Of a DNA stretch of 6,271 nt, positions 1 through 5,953 are shown piece after piece. Below the pieces are notes generated by a model. It did not search any database. It worked only from the letters and a program-made list of their open reading frames with translations, and had not been told where the DNA came from. Every line of letters begins with the position of its first letter. Position 1 is the stretch's first letter. This DNA is from Oscillibacter sp. (lineage in GTDB: Bacteria; Bacillota; Clostridia; Oscillospirales; Oscillospiraceae): the NCBI GenBank assembly GCA_014799855.1, contig JAAVHG010000012.1, positions 9,607 to 15,877 on the forward strand. The letters run 5' to 3'. Position numbers and translations under genes: made by a program.

Positions 1-1040
1 TTGAAGCGGTAGACGGTGGTGTGGTCCCAGACCTCGCCGGGGTTCAGGCGGCAGGAGGGGAAGGCGGAGCGGTTGGGGGAGTCGGGGAAAAACTGGGTTT
101 CCAGGCAGAAGCCCCACCGCTTGCCGTAGGGCGCGCCGCCCTTTCCCGCGGGGCATCCGTCCAGATAGTTCCCCGCGTAGAACTGCACGCCGGGGAGGGT
201 GGTCAAAGCCTCCATGGCAATGCCGCTGGCGGGGGAGGCGGCCCGGGCGAACAGCCGGGGCCGGGCCTGGACGCCGCCGGGAAGCGCCCAGTTGTGGTCG
301 TACCCGCCCGCCTGAACCAGTTGGGGGAAATCTTCATCAATTCGCGCCCCAATGGGCAGGGGGTCGCGGAGGTCCATAGGTGTACCCGCCACGGAGGCGG
401 TTTCTCCTGTGGGGATGGAGCCGGAATCGGAGGGCGTGTACTCCTCCGCCAGAATCTGTATGGTCTGGTCCAGAACCGGGCCGGAGCCGTGGCCGGAGAG
501 GTTGAAATAGGCGTGGTTGGTGAGGTTGCAGACGGTGGGCGCGCCGCTCTCCGCCTGATAATGGATGGTCAATCCCTCCTCCGACAGCGTGTAGGAGACC
601 CGGACCGCCAGATCCCCGGGGTAGCCCTCCTCTCCGCCGGGGCTGGCCAGGGAGAGGGTCAGGGACCGCCTGTCCGCCGCCTCCACGGTCCAGATCCGCT
701 TATCAAAGCCCCGGAGGCCTCCGTGAAGGTGATTCTTTCCGTCGTTGGCAGCCAGGGGATAGTCCCTGCCATCCAGGGTGAACCGCGCACCGCCGATACG
801 GTTGGCAAACCGGCCAACCAGAGCGCCTATGTACTTGTCCTGCTGCCGGTAGTCCTCCAGTGTGTCGAAGCCCAGCAGTACGTCCACCGGGTTTCCGCTC
901 CGGTCCGGGACCTCCAGGAACCGAAGGGCCCCGCCGTAGGTGAGCACGCCGCAGCGAAGCCGGCCCGCCTCTAAAATATACTGCTCCACGGTCTCTCCCC
1001 CCGGCAGCGCGCCGAAGGGGGTCTTGTTCATGTCCAACAT
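1..1040 (-). CDS. galM: Aldose 1-epimerase (galactose mutarotase), C-terminal end cut by window edge
   Basis: Interconverts the alpha and beta anomers of hexoses such as galactose, feeding the Leloir pathway; cytoplasmic (family knowledge). The reading frame is open from about 1043 to the window edge, 346 codons visible, close to the usual 340-350 residues, so only a few C-terminal residues are missing. Visible motifs: substrate-binding segment GALVGRFANRIGGA, then NDGKNHLHGG with H104 and H106, the family signature NLTNHAYFNL with catalytic acid H176, and the C-terminal LETQFFPDSPN with the catalytic base E314. Start: two adjacent ATGs at 1043 and 1040 follow AGGAG (1047-1051); the second has the better spacing (6 versus 3 bases), so 1040 is chosen, though 1043 or an ATG at 1028 are possible. 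It has its own promoter and is divergent from the ribonuclease gene. Identity is secure; sugar preference cannot be read from sequence. Confidence 0.95.
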   Translation of the reverse strand, partial: MLDMNKTPFGALPGGETVEQYILEAGRLRCGVLTYGGALRFLEVPDRSGNPVDVLLGFDTLEDYRQQDKYIGALVGRFANRIGGARFTLDGRDYPLAANDGKNHLHGGLRGFDKRIWTVEAADRRSLTLSLASPGGEEGYPGDLAVRVSYTLSEEGLTIHYQAESGAPTVCNLTNHAYFNLSGHGSGPVLDQTIQILAEEYTPSDSGSIPTGETASVAGTPMDLRDPLPIGARIDEDFPQLVQAGGYDHNWALPGGVQARPRLFARAASPASGIAMEALTTLPGVQFYAGNYLDGCPAGKGGAPYGKRWGFCLETQFFPDSPNRSAFPSCRLNPGEVWDHTTVYRF

Positions 1041-1046
1041 CATGCG

Positions 1047-1051
1047 CTCCT
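1047..1051 (-). promoter_or_regulatory. Ribosome binding site of galM
   Basis: AGGAG on the minus strand. It lies 3 bases before the ATG at 1043 and 6 before the ATG at 1040, which favours the latter as the start. Confidence 0.7.
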
Positions 1052-1078
1052 TTCTCCGCTTGGCGGATAGATATTTTC

Positions 1079-1106
1079 ATTTTACAAGGCTGTCCGGCAA
1101 TGTCAA
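1079..1106 (-). promoter_or_regulatory. Sigma-A promoter of galM
   Basis: On the minus strand TTGACA (1106-1101, perfect -35) is followed after 16 bases by TAAAAT (1084-1079, 5 of 6 matches to the -10 consensus). Transcription would start near 1072, leaving a leader of about 30 bases before the galM start. Confidence 0.75.
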
Positions 1107-1109
1107 CCG

Positions 1110-1125
1110 CTTTTTCCGGAAAAAG
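1110..1125. promoter_or_regulatory. Perfect 16-bp palindrome between divergent promoters, candidate operator
   Basis: CTTTTTCCGGAAAAAG is identical to its own reverse complement. It sits between the two outward-facing TTGACA boxes (1101-1106 and 1132-1137), nearly centred, so a dimeric regulator bound here could control both galM and the ribonuclease gene. No regulator gene is in the window; operator function is inferred from symmetry and position. Confidence 0.5.
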
Positions 1126-1131
1126 GAGGGC

Positions 1132-1160
1132 TTGACAGGAAAAATCTCCTATTGTATTCT
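1132..1160 (+). promoter_or_regulatory. Sigma-A promoter of the ribonuclease lipoprotein gene
   Basis: TTGACA (1132-1137, perfect -35), a 17-base spacer, then TATTCT (1155-1160, 4 of 6 matches to TATAAT). The predicted start near 1167 gives a leader of about 42 bases. Confidence 0.75.
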
Positions 1161-1174
1161 GAAATCAACATACC

Positions 1175-1190
1175 GCCCCGGTTTTGGGGC
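1175..1190 (+). other. Small hairpin in the ribonuclease mRNA leader
   Basis: GCCCC (1175-1179), six-base loop, GGGGC (1186-1190). It lies between the predicted transcription start and the ribosome site AAAGGG (1195-1200), so it could affect translation or mRNA stability. The stem is only 5 bp and no function is shown. Confidence 0.35.
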
Positions 1191-1208
1191 TGAGAAAGGG
1201 AAGAGACC

Positions 1209-1811
1209 ATGAGACGAAACGGGAAACGATGGATTGCCCTGGCCCTGGTCCTGCTTCTGCTGGGACTGCTGGCCGGGTGCGGCGGGGAGATCATCTATGA
1301 GGAGGACCCGCCGCGGCAGGTACTGACCGAAGCGCCCCAGGAGAACGGGCCGGACGGCGCTCAGACGGATGACGGCCAGCAGGAGGCCGCGCCCGCCCCG
1401 GAGGGCAGCGGCGAGAACCTGCCGGGGGAGGACGGCGGCAACGAGTCCAACGAGGAGAGTCTGGACGAGAACGGCTGGTACGACTCCAAGGAGGAGGTCG
1501 CCCTGTACATCCACCTTTATGACCACCTCCCCGATAACTATGTCACCAAGCGGGAGGCCCAGGACGCGGGGTGGTCCGGCGGCAACGTGGAGCCTTACAC
1601 CGGGGAGGGCACCGCCATGGGCGGCAGCCGCTTCGGCAACTACGAGGGAAACCTTCCGGAGGCCGACGGCCGGACCTATACGGAGTGCGACATCGGCACC
1701 GTGGGGAATTCCTCCCGGGGGGCCAAGCGGATTGTCTTCTCCAATGACGGATTGATTTACTACACGGAGGACCACTACGAGACCTTCGAGCTGCTCTACG
1801 GGGAGCCGTAG
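1209..1811 (+). CDS. Lipid-anchored barnase-type ribonuclease (ribonuclease N1/T1 superfamily)
   Basis: A 200-residue surface lipoprotein. Residues 1-24 are a lipoprotein signal peptide: basic RRNGKR, a leucine-rich core, and lipobox LAGC with C24 as the lipidated cysteine. Residues 25 to about 86 are a low-complexity acidic Glu/Asp/Gly/Pro/Gln linker. Residues 88-198 match barnase throughout, for example DHLPDNYVTKREAQ, GNYEGNLP, and EDHYETF. By alignment from memory, the barnase catalytic residues are all present: K114 (K27), E159 (E73, general base), R170 (R83), R174 (R87) and H189 (H102, general acid). The guanine-site R59 is replaced by Y145. Expected reaction: cleavage of single-stranded RNA 3' of guanine, outside the cell. 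AAAGGG eight bases before the ATG is the ribosome site. Own promoter, divergent from galM, convergent with the serpin gene. Odd: no barstar inhibitor gene is adjacent on either side. Activity is predicted, not shown. Confidence 0.92.
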   Translation: MRRNGKRWIALALVLLLLGLLAGCGGEIIYEEDPPRQVLTEAPQENGPDGAQTDDGQQEAAPAPEGSGENLPGEDGGNESNEESLDENGWYDSKEEVALYIHLYDHLPDNYVTKREAQDAGWSGGNVEPYTGEGTAMGGSRFGNYEGNLPEADGRTYTECDIGTVGNSSRGAKRIVFSNDGLIYYTEDHYETFELLYGEP

Positions 1812-1841
1812 GCGTGGGCTGCCTCTGCGTCCAAAAGAACG

Positions 1842-1866
1842 GCCCCGGCGCGAAAAGCGCCGGGGC
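1842..1866. terminator. Bidirectional intrinsic terminator between convergent genes
   Basis: A perfect 10-bp GC stem, GCCCCGGCGC (1842-1851) with GCGCCGGGGC (1857-1866), and loop GAAAA. It begins 31 bases after the ribonuclease stop and 23 bases after the serpin stop. The tail is better for the minus strand (GTTCTTTTGG) than for the plus strand (TGTGTTATGT), so it mainly ends the sigma-serpin transcript. Confidence 0.8.
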
Positions 1867-1888
1867 TGTGTTATGTCAACCTGCTATC

Positions 1889-3358
1889 TTACGGCTGATT
1901 CACGATTCCCGCGAACAGGGGCAGGCTTCCGACATCGCTGGTGATCACGAAGAGGAAGGGCCGGTCCAGCACGAAGTCCACCTCCTCGTCCGGCGGACCG
2001 CCCATTCCGACATCGGCCATTATGTTATAGGCCGCCGCCTGACAGCCCTCCTCGTCCACCAGCACCCGGGCGGCGTGGCGGGCCTGGGAGAGATAGATCT
2101 CGTCGGCGTCCTTGGTCATGGGGGAGAAGTCGGAGAGCGACGGGTCAAACACATCGGTGATCCCCAGGGCCTTCAAGCTCTCGGTGAGATCTAGATCCGA
2201 CGACACGTCGAACTTGGGCATGGACAGGTTAATGTCCACGTATTTGCTGTTCTTCCACTCCCGGCCGTGCAGCATATCTGCCACCTCCGGGTCCGTCAGC
2301 AGGGCTTCCACGTCCACCCCTTCGTCGGGGAGGATGAACCACATGGAGTCGTATTCAATAAAGCTCTTGGTGATGGCGGAGAAGTGTTCGCCCCAGTAAT
2401 AGCCGCCGCTTTGGGCCTGGCGCATGAAGTCCGCCGTCACATCCCCGCTGGGAGCGTGGAACACGTCCGGGGCGGTGTTCTCCGGGGAAAATTCATCGAA
2501 CCACCGGGCCTTGAAATAGAGGGTACTTACCAGGGCCAGGATGGTCTCCGGCTCCAGGGACAAGCCCTCTGCCTGTTCGGCCAGAAGCTCGCTGGTCTGG
2601 TCGTTGATCCAATCTTGCAGGGCTTGATTCAATCCCGCCGAACCCATCTCGCCCCGGTACGACGAGGCGTAGTATTCCTGGGCCAGGGTGTCCATGGTGG
2701 ACTGGACAAAATGGACGTTCTCATTGAGCCACAAGGAGTTGGCGGGGATCACCGATTTGAGGCCGTTGTCCTGGTAAATGCCGTGGAACACCCTTCCCGC
2801 CACGGCGCGGAGAGATTCCATATCTTCATATCCTACAAGCTGTAGGATTTGCTCCCGGCTGTTTCCGCCGGTGGTTTCCGCCAGCATGGCCAGGGCCATA
2901 TACAGGTTCACCGGGGAGCAGACCCGGTTTTCTCCCTCCCCTCCGGAAAGAAGCTGGGCCATGGACCGTTGGGTGAAATCACTGAACCGCTGGTAAAACC
3001 CGTCCAGCGTCCCGTCCTGCGTACTCAGGCTTTCCCAGCGGTCATGCTGGTCCTGGAAAAACTTGTCGTCAGCTTCGCTGAAAGCCTCGTAGTCAATATC
3101 CCCATCCTCCTGGATGAAATCCTCCCAGCGGGGATAGGGGGCCTGCTCCGGGTACACCGCCGCCGACAGCAGGTAGGGGGAGGCCTTTCCGCCCGCCGTT
3201 CCGCCGATCCGGGGCCACAAGGCCGTGACTGCCAGAACGACGGCCGCCGCCGCGGCCAGGGGCATCCACAGCCGCAAAGCCCGCTTTTTGGGGGCCGCGG
3301 CCTCCACCAGATCATCCCGCACGTCGGTTACGCCGTCGTAAATATCCTCTTGATTCAT
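1889..3358 (-). CDS. Membrane-anchored serpin, translationally coupled to an ECF sigma factor
   Basis: A 489-residue protein: short cytoplasmic N-terminus (1-28, acidic then KKR), one membrane helix (about 30-48, Ala/Val/Leu-rich), an acidic extracellular linker (about 50-115), and a serpin domain (about 120-489). Serpins are suicide protease inhibitors that trap the enzyme after cleavage of an exposed reactive loop. Visible marks: NRVCSPVNLYMALAML (144-159), LVSTLYFKARWFDEF (276-290), MPKF (380-383), hinge EEGCQAAAYN (436-445), and signature VLDRPFLF (463-470) with PLFAGIVNQP at the end. The hinge has P12-P10 Ala-Ala-Ala (441-443), typical of inhibitory serpins; P14 is Cys439 instead of the usual Thr/Ser. 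Aligning PP (455-456) with that of alpha-1-antitrypsin makes P1-P1' Met452-Gly453. The start is the ATG overlapping the sigma stop as ATGA, with AGGAG 7 bases upstream; the frame stays open 140 codons further but that part is the sigma gene read out of frame. Its position after an ECF sigma gene is where an anti-sigma factor is usually encoded, so its N-terminus may bind the sigma factor (inference). Confidence 0.93.
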   Translation of the reverse strand: MNQEDIYDGVTDVRDDLVEAAAPKKRALRLWMPLAAAAAVVLAVTALWPRIGGTAGGKASPYLLSAAVYPEQAPYPRWEDFIQEDGDIDYEAFSEADDKFFQDQHDRWESLSTQDGTLDGFYQRFSDFTQRSMAQLLSGGEGENRVCSPVNLYMALAMLAETTGGNSREQILQLVGYEDMESLRAVAGRVFHGIYQDNGLKSVIPANSLWLNENVHFVQSTMDTLAQEYYASSYRGEMGSAGLNQALQDWINDQTSELLAEQAEGLSLEPETILALVSTLYFKARWFDEFSPENTAPDVFHAPSGDVTADFMRQAQSGGYYWGEHFSAITKSFIEYDSMWFILPDEGVDVEALLTDPEVADMLHGREWKNSKYVDINLSMPKFDVSSDLDLTESLKALGITDVFDPSLSDFSPMTKDADEIYLSQARHAARVLVDEEGCQAAAYNIMADVGMGGPPDEEVDFVLDRPFLFVITSDVGSLPLFAGIVNQP

Positions 3359-3912
3359 GGGACAGCTCCTTTCATTTCCAAAACTTCCCGCAGCGCCTTC
3401 CGCAGGCGCAGCAGCTTCTGGGAGGCCTGGTTGGGGGTGAGGCCCGCCTCCTGGGCCAGATCCCGCACCGCCTCGCCGTACCAGTACCGGCGGAGGAACA
3501 GCCGCTGGTCCGCCTGGGGCAGGGTTTCCAGCCAGAGGCTGATGATCTCCCCCAGCTCCGCCCGCTCCAGCTCCGTTTCCACCGTCTCCCGGGCGGGGAC
3601 GCACTCCTCCAGCTCGCTCAGCAGGGCTTCCATGCCGTCGTAGCGCTTTTGGGCCCGGTTGGCCCGGTAGCGGCTGATGGAGAGATTCCGCACAAGCCGC
3701 CCCAGAAAGGCCGCCAGGGCGTGGGGCCGCTGGGGCGGGATGGTGTTCCAGGCGGCGAGATACGTGTCGTTGACGCACTCCTCCGCGTCCTCCCGGATGG
3801 TGAGGATGTTCCGGGCTATCCGGCGGCAGAGCCCGCCGTATTTGCCCTCCGTCTCCCGGATGGCCTCCTGGTTTCGGTCAAAGTACAGCTGGATAATGGC
3901 CGCGTCCTCCAT
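3355..3912 (-). CDS. ECF-type RNA polymerase sigma factor (sigma-70 family)
   Basis: A 185-residue alternative sigma factor that would direct RNA polymerase to a dedicated promoter set in response to an envelope or external signal. It shows the two-domain ECF layout: sigma-2 at about residues 5-90, with IARNILTIREDAEECVNDTY (32-51) followed by LAAWNTIP for -10 recognition and melting; a linker with SELEECVP (99-106); and sigma-4 at about 118-180, with helix-turn-helix AVRDLAQEAGLTPNQASQKL (148-167) for -35 binding. The length is normal for ECF sigmas. Start: the ATG at 3912 has GGGAGG 7 bases upstream, whereas the more distal in-frame ATG at 3933 has no good ribosome site. The last codon overlaps the serpin start (ATGA), so both come from one mRNA. 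Usually the next gene encodes the anti-sigma factor; here it is a membrane serpin. The target promoters cannot be read from this window. Confidence 0.92.
   Translation of the reverse strand: MEDAAIIQLYFDRNQEAIRETEGKYGGLCRRIARNILTIREDAEECVNDTYLAAWNTIPPQRPHALAAFLGRLVRNLSISRYRANRAQKRYDGMEALLSELEECVPARETVETELERAELGEIISLWLETLPQADQRLFLRRYWYGEAVRDLAQEAGLTPNQASQKLLRLRKALREVLEMKGAVP
3366..3370 (-). promoter_or_regulatory. Ribosome binding site of the serpin gene, inside the sigma coding end
   Basis: AGGAG on the minus strand, 7 bases before the ATG at 3358 and within the last codons of the sigma gene. It decides the serpin start against the longer open frame and, with the ATGA overlap, points to translational coupling. 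Confidence 0.8.
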
Positions 3913-3919
3913 CAAAGGG

Positions 3920-3925
3920 CCTCCC
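3920..3925 (-). promoter_or_regulatory. Ribosome binding site of the sigma factor gene
   Basis: GGGAGG on the minus strand, 7 bases before the ATG at 3912. It supports this start over the in-frame ATG at 3933, which overlaps the site's upstream side. Confidence 0.75.
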
Positions 3926-3965
3926 TTCGTCATACTCGGGGCCCGCCGCCGGGTTTCGGAGCGCC

Positions 3966-3974
3966 CCTATACCA
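3966..3974 (-). promoter_or_regulatory. Possible extended -10 promoter for the sigma-serpin operon
   Basis: On the minus strand TGGTATAGG fits an extended -10 (TGnTATAAT, 4 of 6 in the hexamer), about 54 bases before the sigma start. No acceptable TTGACA-like box lies 16-18 bases upstream. An ECF-type promoter using the GGAAAT arm at 3985-3990 is an alternative, which would mean autoregulation. Weak evidence either way. Confidence 0.3.
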
Positions 3975-3984
3975 GTATTGTCGT

Positions 3985-3999
3985 ATTTCCGCAGGAAAT
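3985..3999. promoter_or_regulatory. Inverted repeat upstream of the sigma-serpin operon
   Basis: ATTTCC-GCA-GGAAAT: perfect 6-bp arms around a 3-base centre, about 73 bases before the sigma start and just upstream of the candidate -10. It may be an operator. On the minus strand one arm reads GGAAAT, reminiscent of the GGAA core of ECF -35 elements. Function is inferred from position only. Confidence 0.35.
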
Positions 4000-4014
4000 C
4001 TTGGGGGAAATTTG

Positions 4015-4046
4015 AAAAAATTTTGGCGGAAGAGGGGAAACCCGCC
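4015..4046 (-). terminator. Probable weak intrinsic terminator of recQ
   Basis: On the minus strand, GGCGG (4046-4042), a 12-base loop, CCGCC (4029-4025), then AAAATTTTTT. It starts 4 bases after the recQ stop codon. The stem is short and four A residues separate it from the T run, so termination may be partial, letting some recQ transcripts read into the sigma-serpin pair. Confidence 0.45.
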
Positions 4047-4049
4047 GGA

Positions 4050-5894
4050 TCAGTCCTCCCGCTTCTCTAAATACTCCCGGACAGCCGCCAGAAACGGCTC
4101 CTTGTACCGCTGGGCCTTCACCGCGCCCACGCCGGAGACCGTCAAAAATTCCGCCTCGGTGGTGGGGAGCTTCCGGCTCATGTCCCGCAGGGCCGCGTCG
4201 GAGAACACCACGTAGGCGGGGACTCCCTGGGCCTGGGCCAGCCGCCCCCGGACGGTGCGGAGGATTTGGAAGAGGACCTCGTCCTCCTCCAGATCGGGCT
4301 CCTCTGTTCTCCGGCGGGACGCGGGGGAGGCGGCCGCGGGATCTGTCCGCACGGGCATTTCCACGCTTTTGCCCCGGTACAGCACCTCCCCGGCCCGGTC
4401 CGTCAGCCGCAGGGCGCTGTAGGCGGGGTCCGTGTACAGGTAGCCCTGCTCCTCCAGGTATTCCACCCACCGGGCTACCCGGTCCTGGGGCTTTTCCGCC
4501 AGGAGGCCGTAGGTGGAGAGGCTGTCCAGCCCCAGATCCAGCAGGCGCTTGGTCTTGCTGCCCCGGAGGACCTGGATCACCAGATTGGCCCCCACGTTGT
4601 ACCCCAGCTTGTCCTGAATCCGCCGGACGCAGGAGAGGATCATCTGGGCCTGAATGGTCACGTCCTGCAAAGAGGTGATCCCCCGGCAGGCCTCGCAGTT
4701 TCCGCACCAGTCCGGGGGTTTCTGGCCGAAGTAGCGGAGGATGTAGGCCCGGAAGCACCCGCTGGTTTTGCAGTATCCGGTCATGATATCCAGCCGCCGG
4801 AGGTCCTGGCGGCGGACCGCGGCCCGGGCCCTGGGGTCCAGGTCCTCGTTCTCCTCGCCGTTCTCGATGAGGAATTTGGCGGTGCGCACGTCGCCGGGGG
4901 AGTAGAGGAGGATGCAGTCCGCCGGCTCGCCGTCCCGCCCGGCCCGGCCCGCCTCCTGGTAGTAGGCCTCCAGGCTCTTGGGCATGTTGAGGTGGATGAC
5001 AAAGCTGACGTTGGACTTGTCAATGCCCATGCCGAAGGCGTTGGTGGCCGCCATGACGGACACCCGGTCGTATTGAAAGGCCTCCTGGCTATCCTGCCGC
5101 TCCTGGTCGGAGAGGCCCGCGTGGTAGCAGGCGGCGGGGACGCCGGAATCGGTTAAGTATTGGGCCACCTGCTCCGCCTTGGCGCGGGTGGCGCAGTAGA
5201 CGATGCCGCTGCGGCCCGGCCTCTCCCGGACCAGGGCCAGCACGGCCCCCAGCTTGTCCCTGGGGCGGCGGACGTCGAAAAAGAGGTTGGGCCTGTCGAA
5301 GCCCGTGACGGCCACCAGGGGATTTTGCAGCTCCAAAAGGCGGACCACATCCTCCCGGACCTCCGCCGTGGCCGTGGCGGTGAAGGCGGCCACCACGGGC
5401 CGGCGGGGCAGGGCTTCCAGAAATTTGGTAATCCGCAGATAGCTGGGCCGGAAATCCTGGCCCCATTGGGAGATACAGTGGGCCTCGTCCACCGCCACGA
5501 GGGAGATTTCCAGGCTTTGCAGAAGGGACAGAAACCGGGGGTTTTCCAGCCGCTCCGGCGCCACGTACAGCAGCCTGCACCGGCCATGCCGCACGAAATC
5601 CCAGGTCTCCCGGTAGCTCTCCAGATCCAGGGAGCTGTTGAGGAAGGCGGCGGGGACTCCCGCGGCCCGCAGGGCGGAGGTCTGGTCCTTCATCAAGGAG
5701 ATCAGGGGGGAGATAACCAGGGTCAGTCCCGGCAGCAGCAGGGCGGGCACCTGGTAGCAGACGGATTTCCCGCCTCCGGTGGGCATGATGCCCAGGGCGT
5801 CCCGGCCGGAGAGGATGCTGTCGATCAGCTCCTCCTGGCCGGGGCGGAAGCCGCTGTGGCCGAAATAGCGCTGGTTTACGGCGTATTTATCCAT
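4050..5894 (-). CDS. recQ: ATP-dependent DNA helicase RecQ
   Basis: A 3'-to-5' DNA helicase that unwinds recombination and stalled-fork intermediates; cytoplasmic. At 614 residues it has the full RecQ layout. Helicase core: motif 0 FRPGQ (16-20), Walker A PTGGGKS (38-44), DEAH (136-139), the aromatic-rich loop ISQWGQDFRPSY (141-152), FTATAT (171-176), NAFGMGIDKSNV (285-296) and arginine-finger motif QEAGRAGRDG (313-322). Zinc site: C380, C397, C400 and C403, in the CGNCEAC context, at the same numbers I recall for E. coli RecQ; C375 is an extra nearby cysteine. A winged-helix RQC domain follows (about 408-510), then a charged linker and a C-terminal HRDC domain (about 536-611). Start: ATG at 5894 with GGAG (5902-5905) 7 bases upstream and a strong promoter. 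No LexA-type box is seen near the promoter. It appears intact and monocistronic, or weakly coupled to the sigma-serpin pair downstream. Confidence 0.97.
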   Translation of the reverse strand: MDKYAVNQRYFGHSGFRPGQEELIDSILSGRDALGIMPTGGGKSVCYQVPALLLPGLTLVISPLISLMKDQTSALRAAGVPAAFLNSSLDLESYRETWDFVRHGRCRLLYVAPERLENPRFLSLLQSLEISLVAVDEAHCISQWGQDFRPSYLRITKFLEALPRRPVVAAFTATATAEVREDVVRLLELQNPLVAVTGFDRPNLFFDVRRPRDKLGAVLALVRERPGRSGIVYCATRAKAEQVAQYLTDSGVPAACYHAGLSDQERQDSQEAFQYDRVSVMAATNAFGMGIDKSNVSFVIHLNMPKSLEAYYQEAGRAGRDGEPADCILLYSPGDVRTAKFLIENGEENEDLDPRARAAVRRQDLRRLDIMTGYCKTSGCFRAYILRYFGQKPPDWCGNCEACRGITSLQDVTIQAQMILSCVRRIQDKLGYNVGANLVIQVLRGSKTKRLLDLGLDSLSTYGLLAEKPQDRVARWVEYLEEQGYLYTDPAYSALRLTDRAGEVLYRGKSVEMPVRTDPAAASPASRRRTEEPDLEEDEVLFQILRTVRGRLAQAQGVPAYVVFSDAALRDMSRKLPTTEAEFLTVSGVGAVKAQRYKEPFLAAVREYLEKRED

Positions 5895-5911
5895 GGAAAG
5901 ACTCCGTTTCT

Positions 5912-5933
5912 GAGGCCGCTTTGGGGCGGCTTC
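5912..5933 (+). other. Hairpin in the recQ leader, terminator-like on the opposite strand
   Basis: GAGGCCGC (5912-5919), loop of six, GCGGCTTC (5926-5933). Read on the plus strand this is an 8-bp stem with one G-T pair, followed by TGG and TTTTTT, so it could stop antisense transcription leaving recQ. On the minus strand, in the recQ leader, it keeps a 5-bp GCCGC/GCGGC core. No function is shown. Confidence 0.35.
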
Positions 5934-5953
5934 TGGTTTTTTCTCTGAAAAGC

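Noticed and set aside
21..974. Long plus-strand open frame opposite galM
   Set aside because: It is antisense to a clear aldose 1-epimerase, rich in Gly/Val/Gln as expected for a GC-rich shadow, and matches no family I know.
1149..1775. Minus-strand 208-codon frame opposite the ribonuclease
   Set aside because: It is antisense to a gene with a lipobox and complete barnase motifs; a barstar was looked for here and its features were not found.
3359..3778. An in-frame 140-codon N-terminal extension of the serpin frame
   Set aside because: It overlaps the sigma factor gene in another frame, its translation is low-complexity Gly/Pro/Ala-rich, and the ATG at 3358 has a well-spaced AGGAG and begins a sensible cytoplasmic tail and membrane helix.
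5160..5948. Long plus-strand open frame opposite the 5' half of recQ
   Set aside because: Antisense shadow of an intact RecQ helicase core with no recognisable domain; it also runs through the recQ leader.
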